Source of the DNA: Ruminiclostridium cellulolyticum H10
Lineage (GTDB): Bacteria > Bacillota > Clostridia > Acetivibrionales > DSM-1351
Direction: 5' to 3'
Assembly: GCF_000022065.1 (NCBI RefSeq)
Contig: NC_011898.1
Coordinates: forward strand, 496,001-560,000
DNA length: 64,000 bases
Part shown: one piece after another, positions 14,074 to 24,569 of the stretch
Numbering within the stretch: the first letter of the stretch is position 1
Layout: each line of letters starts with the position of its first letter
Position numbers and translations under genes: made by a program
The notes under the pieces: model-generated
The model's input: only the letters and a program-made list of their open reading frames with translations
Told to the model about the DNA's origin: nothing
The model's database searches: none

Positions 14074-14631
14074 ATGGACAAGGAACTTTACAAGCCAATC
14101 GAAGAAAAAATGAAAAAAACCATAAATGTATTAAGGGACAATCTTGCTGGAATCAGAGCGGGAAGAGCGAATCCTGCAATATTGGATAAGCTCACAATAG
14201 ACTATTATGGTGCACCAACTCCTATTCAGCAGGTTGCTACAGTATCTATCCCTGAAGCCAGGGTTATCTTAATTCAGCCATGGGAAGCAAAGTTGCTTAA
14301 AGACATTGAAAAGGAAATTCAAAAGTCTGATATAGGAATCAATCCTAACAATGATGGTAAGGTTTTAAGGCTTGTTTTTCCTGCATTAACAGAAGAAAGA
14401 CGTAGAGAGCTTACAAAGCAGGCTAAAAAAGAGGGCGAAGAATCAAAGATTGCCATAAGATCAATCAGAAGAGATTCCATTGAAACCATGAAGGCAAAGA
14501 AAAAGAGCGGCGAAATAACAGAGGATGATTTGAAGGATGCAGAAAAGGATATACAAAATATCACTGATAGGTATATCGCTGAGATAGACAGGGTTATTGA
14601 AGCCAAAGATAAGGAAATAATGGAGGTATAA
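14074..14631 (+). CDS. frr: Ribosome recycling factor
   Basis: This 185-residue, two-domain protein splits post-termination ribosomes with EF-G. Recognisable parts are LRDNLAGIRAGRANPAILD, the domain-2 strand YYGAPTPIQQVATVSIPEAR, and the helical RREL(T)KQAKKEGEESKIAIRSIRR. The ATG at 14074 follows AAGGAGGAG; the longer frame from 14038 is not family-like. Confidence 0.96.
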   Translation: MDKELYKPIEEKMKKTINVLRDNLAGIRAGRANPAILDKLTIDYYGAPTPIQQVATVSIPEARVILIQPWEAKLLKDIEKEIQKSDIGINPNNDGKVLRLVFPALTEERRRELTKQAKKEGEESKIAIRSIRRDSIETMKAKKKSGEITEDDLKDAEKDIQNITDRYIAEIDRVIEAKDKEIMEV

Positions 14632-14636
14632 CTTAG

Positions 14637-14900
14637 TTGAGTTATACGGAAATCGATAAAAACAATGGTTGTACAGTGAATAAAGAGGTTCAGTTGACCT
14701 CTTTCTGTAACAGCCTTATTGGGTATACCTTAAAAGATGCATTGAAAGCGGCTAGTGACAGAAGATATCCTATAGACTGTATTTTTATTTCATCGCCGCC
14801 TAAAATGAATATTACTGAATATGATGATTCATTCAGAGTAATAAGAGTTAAGGCTCTTAAAAATAAAAGTTTAAACATACTTGTATGTAAACCCCTCTAA
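14637..14900 (+). CDS. Small conserved-looking protein between frr and uppS, unknown
   Basis: This 87-residue soluble protein starts at TTG 14637, with a GGAGGT site overlapping the end of frr. The C-terminal half reads like an alpha/beta domain: GYTLKDALKAASDR, then a hydrophobic strand IDCIFISSPP, then RVIRVKALKNKSLNILVCKP. I do not recognise a named family. Tight coupling to frr and its own terminator overlapping the stop codon support a real gene. Confidence 0.65.
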   Translation: MSYTEIDKNNGCTVNKEVQLTSFCNSLIGYTLKDALKAASDRRYPIDCIFISSPPKMNITEYDDSFRVIRVKALKNKSLNILVCKPL

Positions 14901-14917
14901 AAATGAGGGGTTATTTT
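14890..14917 (+). terminator. Rho-independent terminator after the small ORF
   Basis: Stem AACCCCTC/GAGGGGTT with a 7-base loop, followed by ATTTT. It overlaps the stop codon of the preceding ORF. Confidence 0.75.
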
Positions 14918-14974
14918 AAATAATCTTTACTAAATGTATGTATACACACATATAAAAATAGGAGTTGGAAAAAT

Positions 14975-15730
14975 ATGGGGTTTTTTAACAGGATATTTCC
15001 CCAAAAGAAATTAAGCGATGATTTTCAATGTGTCCCAAAGCATATAGCAATAATTCCTGACGGTAATGGTAGGTGGGCAAAGAAAAGAGGCTTACCCAGA
15101 AATGTAGGACATAGGGAAGGTTCAATGACGCTTAAAAAGGTTGTTATTTACTGCTCAAACATTGGAGTAAAACATTTAACAATTTATGCTTTTTCGACCG
15201 AAAATTGGAAAAGACCTCAAAGTGAAGTTGATGCACTTATGAACCTGCTTTTAGAATTTCTTCGTAATGCAGAAAGAGAACTGGAAGGAAGCAATGTCAG
15301 GATAAAGGTTATAGGTGATATTAACGGACTACCTGGGGAACTGCAAAATGAAATAGCAAGGGTTGAAAAATTCACTGGAGTAAATAATGGATTAAACTTA
15401 AATATTGCATTAAATTATGGTTCAAGGTTTGAAATACTAAATGCAGTAAGAAATATAGCCCAAGAAATTAAAAACGGAAAACTTTCAATAAATGATATAG
15501 ACGAAAAACAACTGGAGCAGCATTTGTATACGAAGGGAATCCCAGAGCCGGATTTGCTGATTAGAACCAGTGGGGAGCAAAGAATCAGTAATTACCTGCT
15601 TTGGCAGTGTGCGTATACGGAGTTCTGGTTTACCGATACACTGTGGCCGGATATTAACGACAGACACATTGCTGATGCAATAAAAGCTTTTGAGAAAAGA
15701 AATCGAAGGTATGGTGGAGTAGAAAATTAA
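14975..15730 (+). CDS. uppS: Isoprenyl transferase (undecaprenyl diphosphate synthase)
   Basis: This 251-residue cis-prenyltransferase makes the C55 lipid carrier for wall synthesis. It has the diphosphate-binding IPDGNGRWAKKRGL near residue 30, TIYAFSTENWKRP, and the C-terminal LLIRTSGEQRISNYLLWQCAYTE segment. Its ATG has a GGAG site and follows a terminator, so it may have its own promoter. It supplies the carrier used by MraY and MurG encoded later in the window. Confidence 0.96.
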   Translation: MGFFNRIFPQKKLSDDFQCVPKHIAIIPDGNGRWAKKRGLPRNVGHREGSMTLKKVVIYCSNIGVKHLTIYAFSTENWKRPQSEVDALMNLLLEFLRNAERELEGSNVRIKVIGDINGLPGELQNEIARVEKFTGVNNGLNLNIALNYGSRFEILNAVRNIAQEIKNGKLSINDIDEKQLEQHLYTKGIPEPDLLIRTSGEQRISNYLLWQCAYTEFWFTDTLWPDINDRHIADAIKAFEKRNRRYGGVEN

Positions 15731-15788
15731 TGTACACGGAACATGAATATAAATAATCATGTAGTGTTTTATAACATGGAGGGTTCTC

Positions 15789-16616
15789 ATGGCAAGAACA
15801 AGAATAATAAGCGGACTGGTTGGATTGGTTTTATTAATTGGTGTACTGTATATGGGTTCAGTCGTACTGGGAATTGTAGTAAGCATTATAGCTGCAATTG
15901 GGTTATACGAATTTTATAATTCCATATCAAATACAAAAGGAATACATCCTATAAAAATAGTTGGATATTTGTCAATAGTACCATTATTTGTTTTGGGATT
16001 GCAAAGCACGGGATGGTATAATATAGACCTCGGTATTATGACAGGGATATCTGTGTGCCTTATTATTTTTGTAAGTATGGCAAGTATCGTATTTGGACAT
16101 AAGAAATACAATATAGTAGATGCCTGTGCAACCGTTTTTGGAATAGCTTACATACCGTTTCTTATGAGCTTTTTAATTATGCTGAGAAACATGGATAATG
16201 GAAATATACTTATATGGCTCATCTTTATTGGTGCATGGGGTACAGACACACTTGCTTATACTTTTGGAAGGTTATTTGGAAAAAGAAAGATAATACCTGA
16301 AATAAGTCCTAAAAAAACATTGGCAGGTGCTTTAGGAGGAATATTAGGGTGTACACTGCTTATGGTTATATATGGTATAGTTGTAAATAACTATTTTAAT
16401 TTAGATATCACATATTTTACATTGATTCTACTTGGCCTACTCTGTGGTGTTATATCACAAATAGGTGATTGGGCTGCATCAGCTATAAAGAGATATGTAA
16501 ATGTAAAAGATTTTGGAAATATAATGCCGGGACACGGCGGAGTGCTTGACAGGTTTGACAGTATATTATTTGTTGCTCCTGTAATATATTACGTATTGGC
16601 ACTATTCATAAAATAA
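15789..16616 (+). CDS. cdsA: Phosphatidate cytidylyltransferase
   Basis: This 275-residue polytopic enzyme makes CDP-diacylglycerol from phosphatidic acid and CTP at the membrane. The family signature is present near the C terminus: SAIKRYVNVKDFGNIMPGHG with GVLDRFDS following. It is located between uppS and dxr, the usual place. Confidence 0.95.
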   Translation: MARTRIISGLVGLVLLIGVLYMGSVVLGIVVSIIAAIGLYEFYNSISNTKGIHPIKIVGYLSIVPLFVLGLQSTGWYNIDLGIMTGISVCLIIFVSMASIVFGHKKYNIVDACATVFGIAYIPFLMSFLIMLRNMDNGNILIWLIFIGAWGTDTLAYTFGRLFGKRKIIPEISPKKTLAGALGGILGCTLLMVIYGIVVNNYFNLDITYFTLILLGLLCGVISQIGDWAASAIKRYVNVKDFGNIMPGHGGVLDRFDSILFVAPVIYYVLALFIK

Positions 16617-16653
16617 TTAAGAGCTTTTCTTAGGTTACGGTGGTGTTGTGACA

Positions 16654-17799
16654 ATGGCAAAAATTATATCAATAATCGGTTCAACAGGCTCGATAGGCAG
16701 GCAAACTCTGGAGGCGGCAAAAAACCTTGGGATTAAAGTTGCAGCATTATCAGCAAATTCAAATATAGATCTTTTGGAAAAGCAGGTACACGAATTCAAA
16801 CCTGATGTTGTTTCTGTAGGCAATAGTGAGCTGGCAAAAGAAATGTCAAACAGATTACAGGGTTTCGGAATTGAAGTTTTATGGGGACAGGACGGTATGA
16901 AAAGAGTTGTGGAACATTCGGAAGCTGATACCGTTGTTACTTCTGTGGTTGGAACAGCAGGTTTGATACCGACAATACATGCTATCAGGCATAAAAAAAA
17001 TATAGCACTTGCAAACAAGGAGACACTTGTAACCGCAGGGCAGCTGGTAATGGAAGACGCAAAAAAGAATAATGTAAAAATATTCCCCGTTGACAGTGAA
17101 CATTCGGCTATATACCAGTGTCTTTTAGGAAATAAAGACAAGCAGGTGGAAAAAATAATATTAACTGCTTCTGGAGGTCCTTTCAGGGGTAAGAATATAA
17201 AGGAGCTTAAAAATATAACACCTGCCCAGGCATTAAAACATCCCAATTGGAGTATGGGAAACAAGATAACAATTGATTCCGCTACACTTATGAACAAAGG
17301 ACTTGAGGTAATTGAAGCAAAATGGCTGTTTCAGAGGGATTTGGACAGTATTCAGGTTTTAGTTCATCCGCAAAGTATAATACATTCAATGGTACAATAT
17401 GTGGACGGATCGGTTATGGCTCAACTTGGTTCACCTGACATGCGAATACCGATTCAGTTGGCATTAACCTATCCCGACAGATGTCAAAACAATTTTAACA
17501 AGTTGGATTTTCTTAAATGTCCTCCTTTGACATTTGAAGAACCTGACATAGATACCTTTAAATGTCTCCGACTTGCATATAAATCATTGGAAATAGGCGG
17601 GACGATGCCTGCTGCTTTGAATGCGGCAAATGAGATTGCAGTTGCAGCATTTCTGGAAAATCATATAGGCTTTACTGAAATTGCGGAAACAATAGAGCAA
17701 GTAATGCAAAGACATAATGTGAATATTTGTCCTTGCTTGGAAGATATAATAGAAGTAGATTGTTGGGCAAGAACTACGGCAAGACAACTTATCATTTAA
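16654..17799 (+). CDS. dxr: 1-deoxy-D-xylulose 5-phosphate reductoisomerase
   Basis: This 381-residue enzyme catalyses the second step of the MEP isoprenoid pathway. It has an NADPH-binding IIGSTGSIGRQTL, ALANKETLV, PVDSEHSAIYQ and the substrate/metal site SGGPFRG ... HPNWSMGNKITIDSATLMNKGLE. ATG 16654 fits family N-termini better than the GTG at 16648. It works with ispG in the same row. Confidence 0.96.
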   Translation: MAKIISIIGSTGSIGRQTLEAAKNLGIKVAALSANSNIDLLEKQVHEFKPDVVSVGNSELAKEMSNRLQGFGIEVLWGQDGMKRVVEHSEADTVVTSVVGTAGLIPTIHAIRHKKNIALANKETLVTAGQLVMEDAKKNNVKIFPVDSEHSAIYQCLLGNKDKQVEKIILTASGGPFRGKNIKELKNITPAQALKHPNWSMGNKITIDSATLMNKGLEVIEAKWLFQRDLDSIQVLVHPQSIIHSMVQYVDGSVMAQLGSPDMRIPIQLALTYPDRCQNNFNKLDFLKCPPLTFEEPDIDTFKCLRLAYKSLEIGGTMPAALNAANEIAVAAFLENHIGFTEIAETIEQVMQRHNVNICPCLEDIIEVDCWARTTARQLII

Positions 17800-17834
17800 A
17801 TTAATCTGCCGGTTTACGGCTTATGGAGGATAGT

Positions 17835-19121
17835 ATGGGAATTTTACTGGCTATATTGGCCTTGAGCTTTTTAATAATAATACATGAATTGGGTCACTTT
17901 TTAGTTGCAAAGGCGTTCAATGTAAGAGTTAATGAATTTTCACTCTTTATGGGTCCTAAAATCTTTAGTTTCGTTAGAGGTGAAACAACCTACTCTTTAA
18001 GGCTAATACCATTAGGCGGATACGTTAAAATGGAGGGAGAAGAAGAAGCTTCTGATGACGATAGGGCTTTTAATAAAAAACCGATAGGTGTAAGATCTGC
18101 AATTATTGCGGCTGGGCCAATAATGAATATAATTATAGCAGTTGTTTTTGCATTTATAATCATGGCTCAATCTGGGTTTTATACAAATGAGGTAAAGACA
18201 GTACTACCGGGTTCTGCCGGTGAGAAGGCAGGAATACAGGTTGGTGACGTTCTTGAAAAATATAATGGGAAAAACATATATCAGGTAAACGACCTTGAAA
18301 TATTTGCATACCCGCTTACCAATGAGAGTATAGACCTACAGGTAAGAAGGAACGGTGAAAGTAAGACTATTCATTTTAAACCCGACAGGATGTCCGGATA
18401 TAAGCTTGGCTTTTCACCAAAAGCTGAAAGTGGCAGCGAATCCAATGTAGTTGCAAACGTCAGCAATAAATCTCCTGCTATGAAGGCCGGAGTTAAAGAT
18501 GGAGACAGGATTGTAAAACTTAATGGAACACCTGTAAAATCCCGTCAGGATATAGCAAGTGCACTTGACAAGATAGAATTAAATAACGTAACAATAACAG
18601 TTGATAGAAATGGTAAGGAAATAGATCTGGCTCCTGTAGTGCCAATGCAGGGGAAGAACCCTGAGTACTACGCAATAGGTGTTGACTTCAATCATACAAA
18701 AAGCGGTATATTTGCATCTTTAAGTCAATCAGTGAAATATAATATATCAATTGCAAGATCGATTTATTACTCAATCGGATGGCTATTTACCGGAACAGTT
18801 CCCGCAAGTGACCTTATGGGTCCTGTAGGAATAACTACTACCATAAAAGATGTTGTTCAGCTGGGCCCGTCAATAATGGATAAACTATTAAACTTATTAT
18901 CATTTACTGCAATGATAAGTTTGAACCTGGGGCTGGTAAATCTTATACCATTCCCGGCATTAGACGGAAGTAAGCTGGTACTTCTCCTTGTTGAGGGTAT
19001 CCGTAAAAAACCTTTGAGTCCTGAAAGGGAAGCACTAATATCCATGATAGGCTTTGTATTTCTCATAATGCTAATGATATATGCAACATTTAATGATATA
19101 TTAAGAATAGGAAGAGGTTAG
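17835..19121 (+). CDS. rseP: RIP metalloprotease RseP/RasP (site-2 protease) with two PDZ domains
   Basis: This 428-residue intramembrane zinc protease has the zinc site HELGH in helix 1 and the third-ligand motif FPALDGSK in the C-terminal helix. Between them are two PDZ-like regions, about residues 115-195 (VLPGSAGEKAGIQVGD) and 205-280 (NKSPAMKAGVKDGD). The Bacillus RasP has one, so the protein is longer than usual. ATG 17835 is chosen because the longer start at 17823 covers the GGAGG. The family cleaves anti-sigma factors and remnant signal peptides. Confidence 0.94.
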   Translation: MGILLAILALSFLIIIHELGHFLVAKAFNVRVNEFSLFMGPKIFSFVRGETTYSLRLIPLGGYVKMEGEEEASDDDRAFNKKPIGVRSAIIAAGPIMNIIIAVVFAFIIMAQSGFYTNEVKTVLPGSAGEKAGIQVGDVLEKYNGKNIYQVNDLEIFAYPLTNESIDLQVRRNGESKTIHFKPDRMSGYKLGFSPKAESGSESNVVANVSNKSPAMKAGVKDGDRIVKLNGTPVKSRQDIASALDKIELNNVTITVDRNGKEIDLAPVVPMQGKNPEYYAIGVDFNHTKSGIFASLSQSVKYNISIARSIYYSIGWLFTGTVPASDLMGPVGITTTIKDVVQLGPSIMDKLLNLLSFTAMISLNLGLVNLIPFPALDGSKLVLLLVEGIRKKPLSPEREALISMIGFVFLIMLMIYATFNDILRIGRG

Positions 19122-19131
19122 GATTCTAAAA

Positions 19132-20193
19132 TTGGAAGATTGTATAAAAAGAAATCAAACCAAAAAAATAAAGGTTGGAGATATCTTCATAGGCGGAGAT
19201 TCTCCAATCTCCGTTCAATCCATGACCAACACTGATACAAGGGATGTTAAGGCTACTATCCATCAAATTAAAAGTCTTGAAGAGGCTGGGTGTGATATAG
19301 TCAGATTAGCAATTCTGGATAATGAAGCTGCAACAGCCATAGGCGAGATAAAAAAGCATGTAAAAATTCCTCTAGTTGCGGATATCCATTATGATTACAG
19401 ACTTGCAGTTGAATGTATGAAAAACGGTGTTGATAAAATACGTCTAAATCCAGGTAATATCGGAGGCAATGACCGAGTCAGAACAGTGGCAGGCATGGCA
19501 AAGGAGAGGGGAATTCCTATCAGAATCGGTGTTAATTCCGGTTCGGTAGAGAAGAGAATTCTGGAAAAATTCGGTGGTGTAACTGCGGAAGGCATGGTAG
19601 AAAGTGCTTTGGCACACGTAGCTATGCTGGAAAATGTTGATTTTAATGACATAGCGATTTCTATTAAGGCCTCTAGCGTACCGATGACAATAGCTGCTTA
19701 CAGATTGCTCTCTGAAAAATGCTTATACCCTTTACATGTTGGAGTTACAGAAGCGGGAACAGTTTATAAGGGAACTATAAAATCAGCAGTTGGTATAGGA
19801 TGCCTTCTTGCAGAAGGTATCGGTGATACTATCAGAGTTTCATTGACAGGGGACCCGGTTGAAGAGATAAAAGTTGGAAAGCAGATACTTAAGTCTCTGG
19901 ATTTATTAAAAGAAGGTATAGAGATTGTTTCATGCCCTACCTGCGGTAGGACTCAAGTTAACCTTATAGATATAGCAAACAGCATAGAACCTCTACTGGA
20001 AAAGTTAAATAAAAATATCAAGGTAGCGATTATGGGATGTGCTGTAAATGGACCCGGTGAAGCTAAAGACGCTGATATTGGTATTGCGGGTGGTGTAAAC
20101 GAAGTTTTACTATTTAAAAAAGGTCGTATAATCAGAAAAATTCCTCAGGAAAACGTCGTTGAGGAATTAATAAAAGAGATAAGTGAAATGTAG
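19132..20193 (+). CDS. ispG: 4-hydroxy-3-methylbut-2-enyl diphosphate synthase (flavodoxin)
   Basis: This 353-residue Fe-S enzyme of the MEP pathway has VQSMTNTDTRD, RLNPGNIG, and the three cluster cysteines in SCPTCGRT and IMGCAVNGPGE. The start is TTG at 19132, with a GAGG-type site in the end of rseP, ten bases after its stop. Together with dxr this indicates the non-mevalonate route. Confidence 0.96.
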   Translation: MEDCIKRNQTKKIKVGDIFIGGDSPISVQSMTNTDTRDVKATIHQIKSLEEAGCDIVRLAILDNEAATAIGEIKKHVKIPLVADIHYDYRLAVECMKNGVDKIRLNPGNIGGNDRVRTVAGMAKERGIPIRIGVNSGSVEKRILEKFGGVTAEGMVESALAHVAMLENVDFNDIAISIKASSVPMTIAAYRLLSEKCLYPLHVGVTEAGTVYKGTIKSAVGIGCLLAEGIGDTIRVSLTGDPVEEIKVGKQILKSLDLLKEGIEIVSCPTCGRTQVNLIDIANSIEPLLEKLNKNIKVAIMGCAVNGPGEAKDADIGIAGGVNEVLLFKKGRIIRKIPQENVVEELIKEISEM

Positions 20194-20267
20194 TTTGGTG
20201 CCAGAATTAAAAAATATAAAGCATAAAAACAAGGCACAAAAAGATTTAGATAAAATGGGGTCAAGCT

Positions 20268-23200
20268 ATGGATAGTACAAATAATATAAATAGATTTTTA
20301 TATGATTTATTCCCCGATGCAATGGATTTTGACGGGGAATTTTCTGCATTAAAGCAGCTAAAAGTTGAAAGAATGAGTGTTTTTATAAAGGCGAACAGGC
20401 TTGAAATACATACTATAAGTTCTGATATAGTAAGTATTGCACTTATCATGAAAGCAGAAGAATGTCTCAAGCAAAAGCTTGGGGCACCAAATCTTACTCT
20501 AAAAGTCAAATGCAGCAGGAGTTACAGCGTTGAGGAGTACCTGAGTATTATGTGGAGTGAACTAATGCAAATGCTTACTTCAAAGGTGGCGTTGTGCAGG
20601 GGTATTCTACATGGCTCCAAATATGAGATTTCCGGCAACAAAATAATAATAAACCTGTTGACGTCGGGAGCAGACATCCTAAAAGCACAAAATTGCCATA
20701 CAATGTTAGAACAACATATCAAGGGAACCATTTGCCAAAGTGTAAAGGTTGAATTTTGTGATATGCATGTTGACCATGTCATAATTGAGGAGTATGTTGC
20801 AGAAAAAGTCAAGAATGAGGCAAAAGTAGTGAGCTCCGCAATAACTGCTCTGCCGGAAAATCAGAAACAGAAAAAGTATGAATTCAAATCCTACGGGTCA
20901 GGAGACATGCCCTCCAAGGCAGTTATTACAGGAAAGCCTTTTACTGATAGTATTATGAAGATATCCGAAGTAACACCTGATTCGGGTAAGGTTGCTGTAG
21001 CTGGCGAAGTTTTCAGAACAGAATACAGGGAAATCAGGGGCGGCAAATACATTTACATATTTGATGTTACAGATTTTACCAGTTCTGTTACTGTAAAAAT
21101 GTTCTTGGAAAAGAAGGATTTCGGAAATATTTCAGAGAGAATAACAGAAGGTGTCTGCTTACGTATACGTGGAGAAGCCCAGTATGATAAATTTTCAAAA
21201 GAGCTTGCCATAATGGCTTTTGATATTGTTGAAACAGAAAGGGAAATAAGGCATGACGATGCAGAAGAAAAAAGAGTTGAACTGCACCTGCATACACAAA
21301 TGAGTTCAATGGATGGAGTAACAGCAGTAAAGGACCTGGTAAAACGTGCTGCGCAGTGGGGGCACAAGGCCATAGCTGTTACAGACCACGGTATAGTTCA
21401 GGCATATCCCGATGCATATGCTGCATCCAAGAAAAATAATATAAAAGTAATTTATGGTCTTGAGTGCTATCTTCTGGATGACAGTGTACCTATAGTCTAT
21501 GGCATTAAAGAACATTCTCTGGATGACGATTTTGTAGTATTTGACATAGAAACAACAGGTTTAAACCCACAGCAGGACAGAATTACTGAAATTGGAGCAG
21601 TCAAGGTAAGAAACGGTCAAATTGTGGACAGGTTCAGTGCTTTTGTCAATCCGGGGGTTTCAATTCCAAGCTTCATAGTTAAGCTGACAGGTATTACTAA
21701 CGATATGGTTAAGGATGCACCTCCCATAGAACAGGTTTTGAATGAGTTTATGGAATTTATACAAGGAAGTGTTCTCGTTGCTCACAATGCAAACTTTGAT
21801 GTGGGCTTTATAAAGCATAATGCGAAAATAATTGGAGAAAAAGTTAAAAACCCTTATTTAGATACCTTGGAGCTTTGCAGGAAAATGTTCCCTGAACTTG
21901 GCAGGTACAAGCTCAATATAGTTGCAAAGCATTTAAAGATTGAGTTAGAAAATCATCACAGAGCCGTAGATGATTCAATGGCTACTGCAAAAATATTTAT
22001 ACATTGTTTAAATGAACTTAAAGAAAAAGGCTGTAAAAATATAAAGGATATACAGAATGCATTTGACGGAGAGGTTAACCTTAAAGCCAGTTCTTACCAT
22101 GCTATTATTTTAGTTAAGAACAAGGTCGGCCTTAAAAATCTGTATAAAATAGTATCTCAATCCCACCTGAAGTATTTATACAAAAAGCCAAGAGTACCTA
22201 AAAAACTTCTAATGGAATACAGAGAGGGACTTATTCTGGGAAGTGCTTGTGAAGCGGGAGAACTGTACAGAGCAATACTTAACAACAAGAGTGAGGATGA
22301 GATATCAAAAATAGTTCGTTTTTACGATTACCTTGAAATACAGCCCTTGGGAAATAACCAATTTTTGATAAACAATGGAAAGGTTTCTTCCCAGGAAGAG
22401 TTAAAAAAAATTAATAAAAAAATCATCAGACTTGGTGAACGGCATAGAAAGCCTGTGGTTGCCACATGTGACGTACATTTTATGGATCCCAGGGATGAGG
22501 TATTCAGAAGAATATTAATGTCAGGTCGGGGATTTACCGATGCAGATAATCAAGCACCGCTTTATTTCAGAACTACAGAAGAAATGCTTGAGGAGTTCAG
22601 CTACCTTGGTGAGGAAAAGGCTCGAGAGGTGGTAATAGAAAATACCAATCTCATCGCTGATATGATTGAGAGCATCGCCCCGGTCCTTGAAGGGACGTTT
22701 CCGCCTAAGATCGAGGGTGCGGAACAAGATATAGAGAATATGGCAATGAACAGAGCAAAAGAGATTTATGGAGAAGAGCTGCCAGAGGTTGTGGCAAAGA
22801 GACTTGAAAAAGAATTGAATTCCATTATAAAAAATGGATTTGCGGTTATGTATCTCATAGCACAAAAGCTGGTTTCTAAGTCTCTAAACGACGGGTATCT
22901 GGTTGGTTCTAGAGGGTCTGTAGGTTCCTCGTTTGTAGCAAATATGTCCGGGATAACCGAGGTTAATTCTTTGCAGCCTCACTATGTATGTGAGAAATGC
23001 AAGTATTCCGAATTTATACTTGATGGCTCCTATGACTGTGGATTTGATTTGCCTGAAAAGGACTGCCCAAATTGTGGGAATAAACTTAAAAAAGACGGTT
23101 ATGATATACCATTTGAAACATTTCTTGGTTTTGACGGTGACAAAGAGCCTGATATTGACTTGAACTTCTCGGGGGATTATCAGCCTGTGGCACACAAATA

Positions 23201-24569
23201 TACAGAGGAGCTGTTTGGAGAAGGTTATGTATTCAGGGCAGGTACTATAGCATCTGTTGCCGAAAAAACCGCATATGGCTATGTCAAGAATTATCTTGAT
23301 GAAAGGAGCATAGTGGTAACAAACGCAGAAATAAACAGACTGGTAAAGGGATGTACAGGCATAAAGAGAACTACAGGTCAGCACCCCGGCGGAATAATGA
23401 TAGTACCAAAGGACAAGGAGATATTTGACTTTTCGCCGATACAGAGACCTGCGGACGATATAAAGTCAGAAATAATAACCACACATTTTGATTACCACTT
23501 TTTGCATGGAAGTATATTAAAGCTTGATATTCTGGGGCATGATGACCCTACCGTAATCAGAATGCTTGAGGATTTAACAGGAGTCGATGCAAGAACAATC
23601 CCAATCGGTGAGAAAAAAACCATGAGCTTGTTCAGCAGCACTGAAGCACTAGGCGTAAAGCCTGAAGATATAGGAAGTGAAACAGGAACCTTTGCAGTTC
23701 CGGAGTTCGGAACAAAGTTTGTAAGACAAATGCTCCTTGACACCAAGCCACAATCCTTTTCTGAATTAATTAGAATATCTGGTCTTTCTCACGGAACCGA
23801 CGTTTGGCTTAATAACGCCCAGGAGTTAATCAGAGATGGGATTACTACTCTTTCCCAGAGTATATGCTGCCGTGACGATATAATGATTTATCTGATGCAC
23901 GCAGGACTTCCCCCAAAGACTGCCTTCAAAATAATGGAGGATGTGCGTAAGGGAAAAGGTGTCAAAGAAGAATATGAAGCAATAATGAAAGAAAATAACG
24001 TTCCTGACTGGTATATTCAATCATGTAAAAAAATAAAGTATATGTTCCCAAAGGCCCATGCAGCAGCATACGTTATGATGGCATTCAGAATAGCTTGGTT
24101 CAAGGTATATTATCCTGAGGCCTTCTACGCAACATACTTTACAGTAAGAGCCGATGATTTTGATGCTGAAATGATGACTTACGGTCAGGACAAGGTAAGA
24201 AATAAAATAAAAGAATTTGAAATGAAAGGTAATAATATTACTACAAAAGAGAAAAATGTCCTTACTATACTTGAGGTTGTAAATGAAATGTATGCCAGAG
24301 GAATAAATTTCCTCCCAATAAATTTGTATCTTTCAGAGGCAACTAAATTCAGAATTGAAGATAAAAGTATAAGGCCGCCTATGAATGCACTTCAGGGGCT
24401 GGGAGGAGCAGCGGCACAGAACATTATTGAGGCACGCAAAAACGGTGAATTCCTTTCAATTGATGAACTTAGGACCAGAGCAAAAATAAGTAAATCGGTA
24501 ATTGAAATACTGGAAAGAAATAACGTGCTGGAGGGAATGCCGGAGAGTAACCAGCTTTGTTTATTTTAA
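20268..24569 (+). CDS. polC: DNA polymerase III PolC-type alpha subunit
   Basis: This 1,433-residue Gram-positive replicative polymerase contains these parts in order. An N-terminal domain runs to ~residue 200, then an OB-fold at ~220-330. A PHP domain follows (HLHTQMSSMDGVTAV, ~345), interrupted by a DEDD 3'-5' exonuclease (FDIETTGLNP, ~430-600). The polymerase core then has a zinc-binding CEKCKY ... CPNCG, PDIDLNFSGDYQ, and GTIASVAEKTAYGYV. The last part includes a helix-hairpin-helix and ends NQLCLF, a probable beta-clamp-binding tail. The length is typical and the frame is unbroken. Confidence 0.97.
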   Translation: MDSTNNINRFLYDLFPDAMDFDGEFSALKQLKVERMSVFIKANRLEIHTISSDIVSIALIMKAEECLKQKLGAPNLTLKVKCSRSYSVEEYLSIMWSELMQMLTSKVALCRGILHGSKYEISGNKIIINLLTSGADILKAQNCHTMLEQHIKGTICQSVKVEFCDMHVDHVIIEEYVAEKVKNEAKVVSSAITALPENQKQKKYEFKSYGSGDMPSKAVITGKPFTDSIMKISEVTPDSGKVAVAGEVFRTEYREIRGGKYIYIFDVTDFTSSVTVKMFLEKKDFGNISERITEGVCLRIRGEAQYDKFSKELAIMAFDIVETEREIRHDDAEEKRVELHLHTQMSSMDGVTAVKDLVKRAAQWGHKAIAVTDHGIVQAYPDAYAASKKNNIKVIYGLECYLLDDSVPIVYGIKEHSLDDDFVVFDIETTGLNPQQDRITEIGAVKVRNGQIVDRFSAFVNPGVSIPSFIVKLTGITNDMVKDAPPIEQVLNEFMEFIQGSVLVAHNANFDVGFIKHNAKIIGEKVKNPYLDTLELCRKMFPELGRYKLNIVAKHLKIELENHHRAVDDSMATAKIFIHCLNELKEKGCKNIKDIQNAFDGEVNLKASSYHAIILVKNKVGLKNLYKIVSQSHLKYLYKKPRVPKKLLMEYREGLILGSACEAGELYRAILNNKSEDEISKIVRFYDYLEIQPLGNNQFLINNGKVSSQEELKKINKKIIRLGERHRKPVVATCDVHFMDPRDEVFRRILMSGRGFTDADNQAPLYFRTTEEMLEEFSYLGEEKAREVVIENTNLIADMIESIAPVLEGTFPPKIEGAEQDIENMAMNRAKEIYGEELPEVVAKRLEKELNSIIKNGFAVMYLIAQKLVSKSLNDGYLVGSRGSVGSSFVANMSGITEVNSLQPHYVCEKCKYSEFILDGSYDCGFDLPEKDCPNCGNKLKKDGYDIPFETFLGFDGDKEPDIDLNFSGDYQPVAHKYTEELFGEGYVFRAGTIASVAEKTAYGYVKNYLDERSIVVTNAEINRLVKGCTGIKRTTGQHPGGIMIVPKDKEIFDFSPIQRPADDIKSEIITTHFDYHFLHGSILKLDILGHDDPTVIRMLEDLTGVDARTIPIGEKKTMSLFSSTEALGVKPEDIGSETGTFAVPEFGTKFVRQMLLDTKPQSFSELIRISGLSHGTDVWLNNAQELIRDGITTLSQSICCRDDIMIYLMHAGLPPKTAFKIMEDVRKGKGVKEEYEAIMKENNVPDWYIQSCKKIKYMFPKAHAAAYVMMAFRIAWFKVYYPEAFYATYFTVRADDFDAEMMTYGQDKVRNKIKEFEMKGNNITTKEKNVLTILEVVNEMYARGINFLPINLYLSEATKFRIEDKSIRPPMNALQGLGGAAAQNIIEARKNGEFLSIDELRTRAKISKSVIEILERNNVLEGMPESNQLCLF

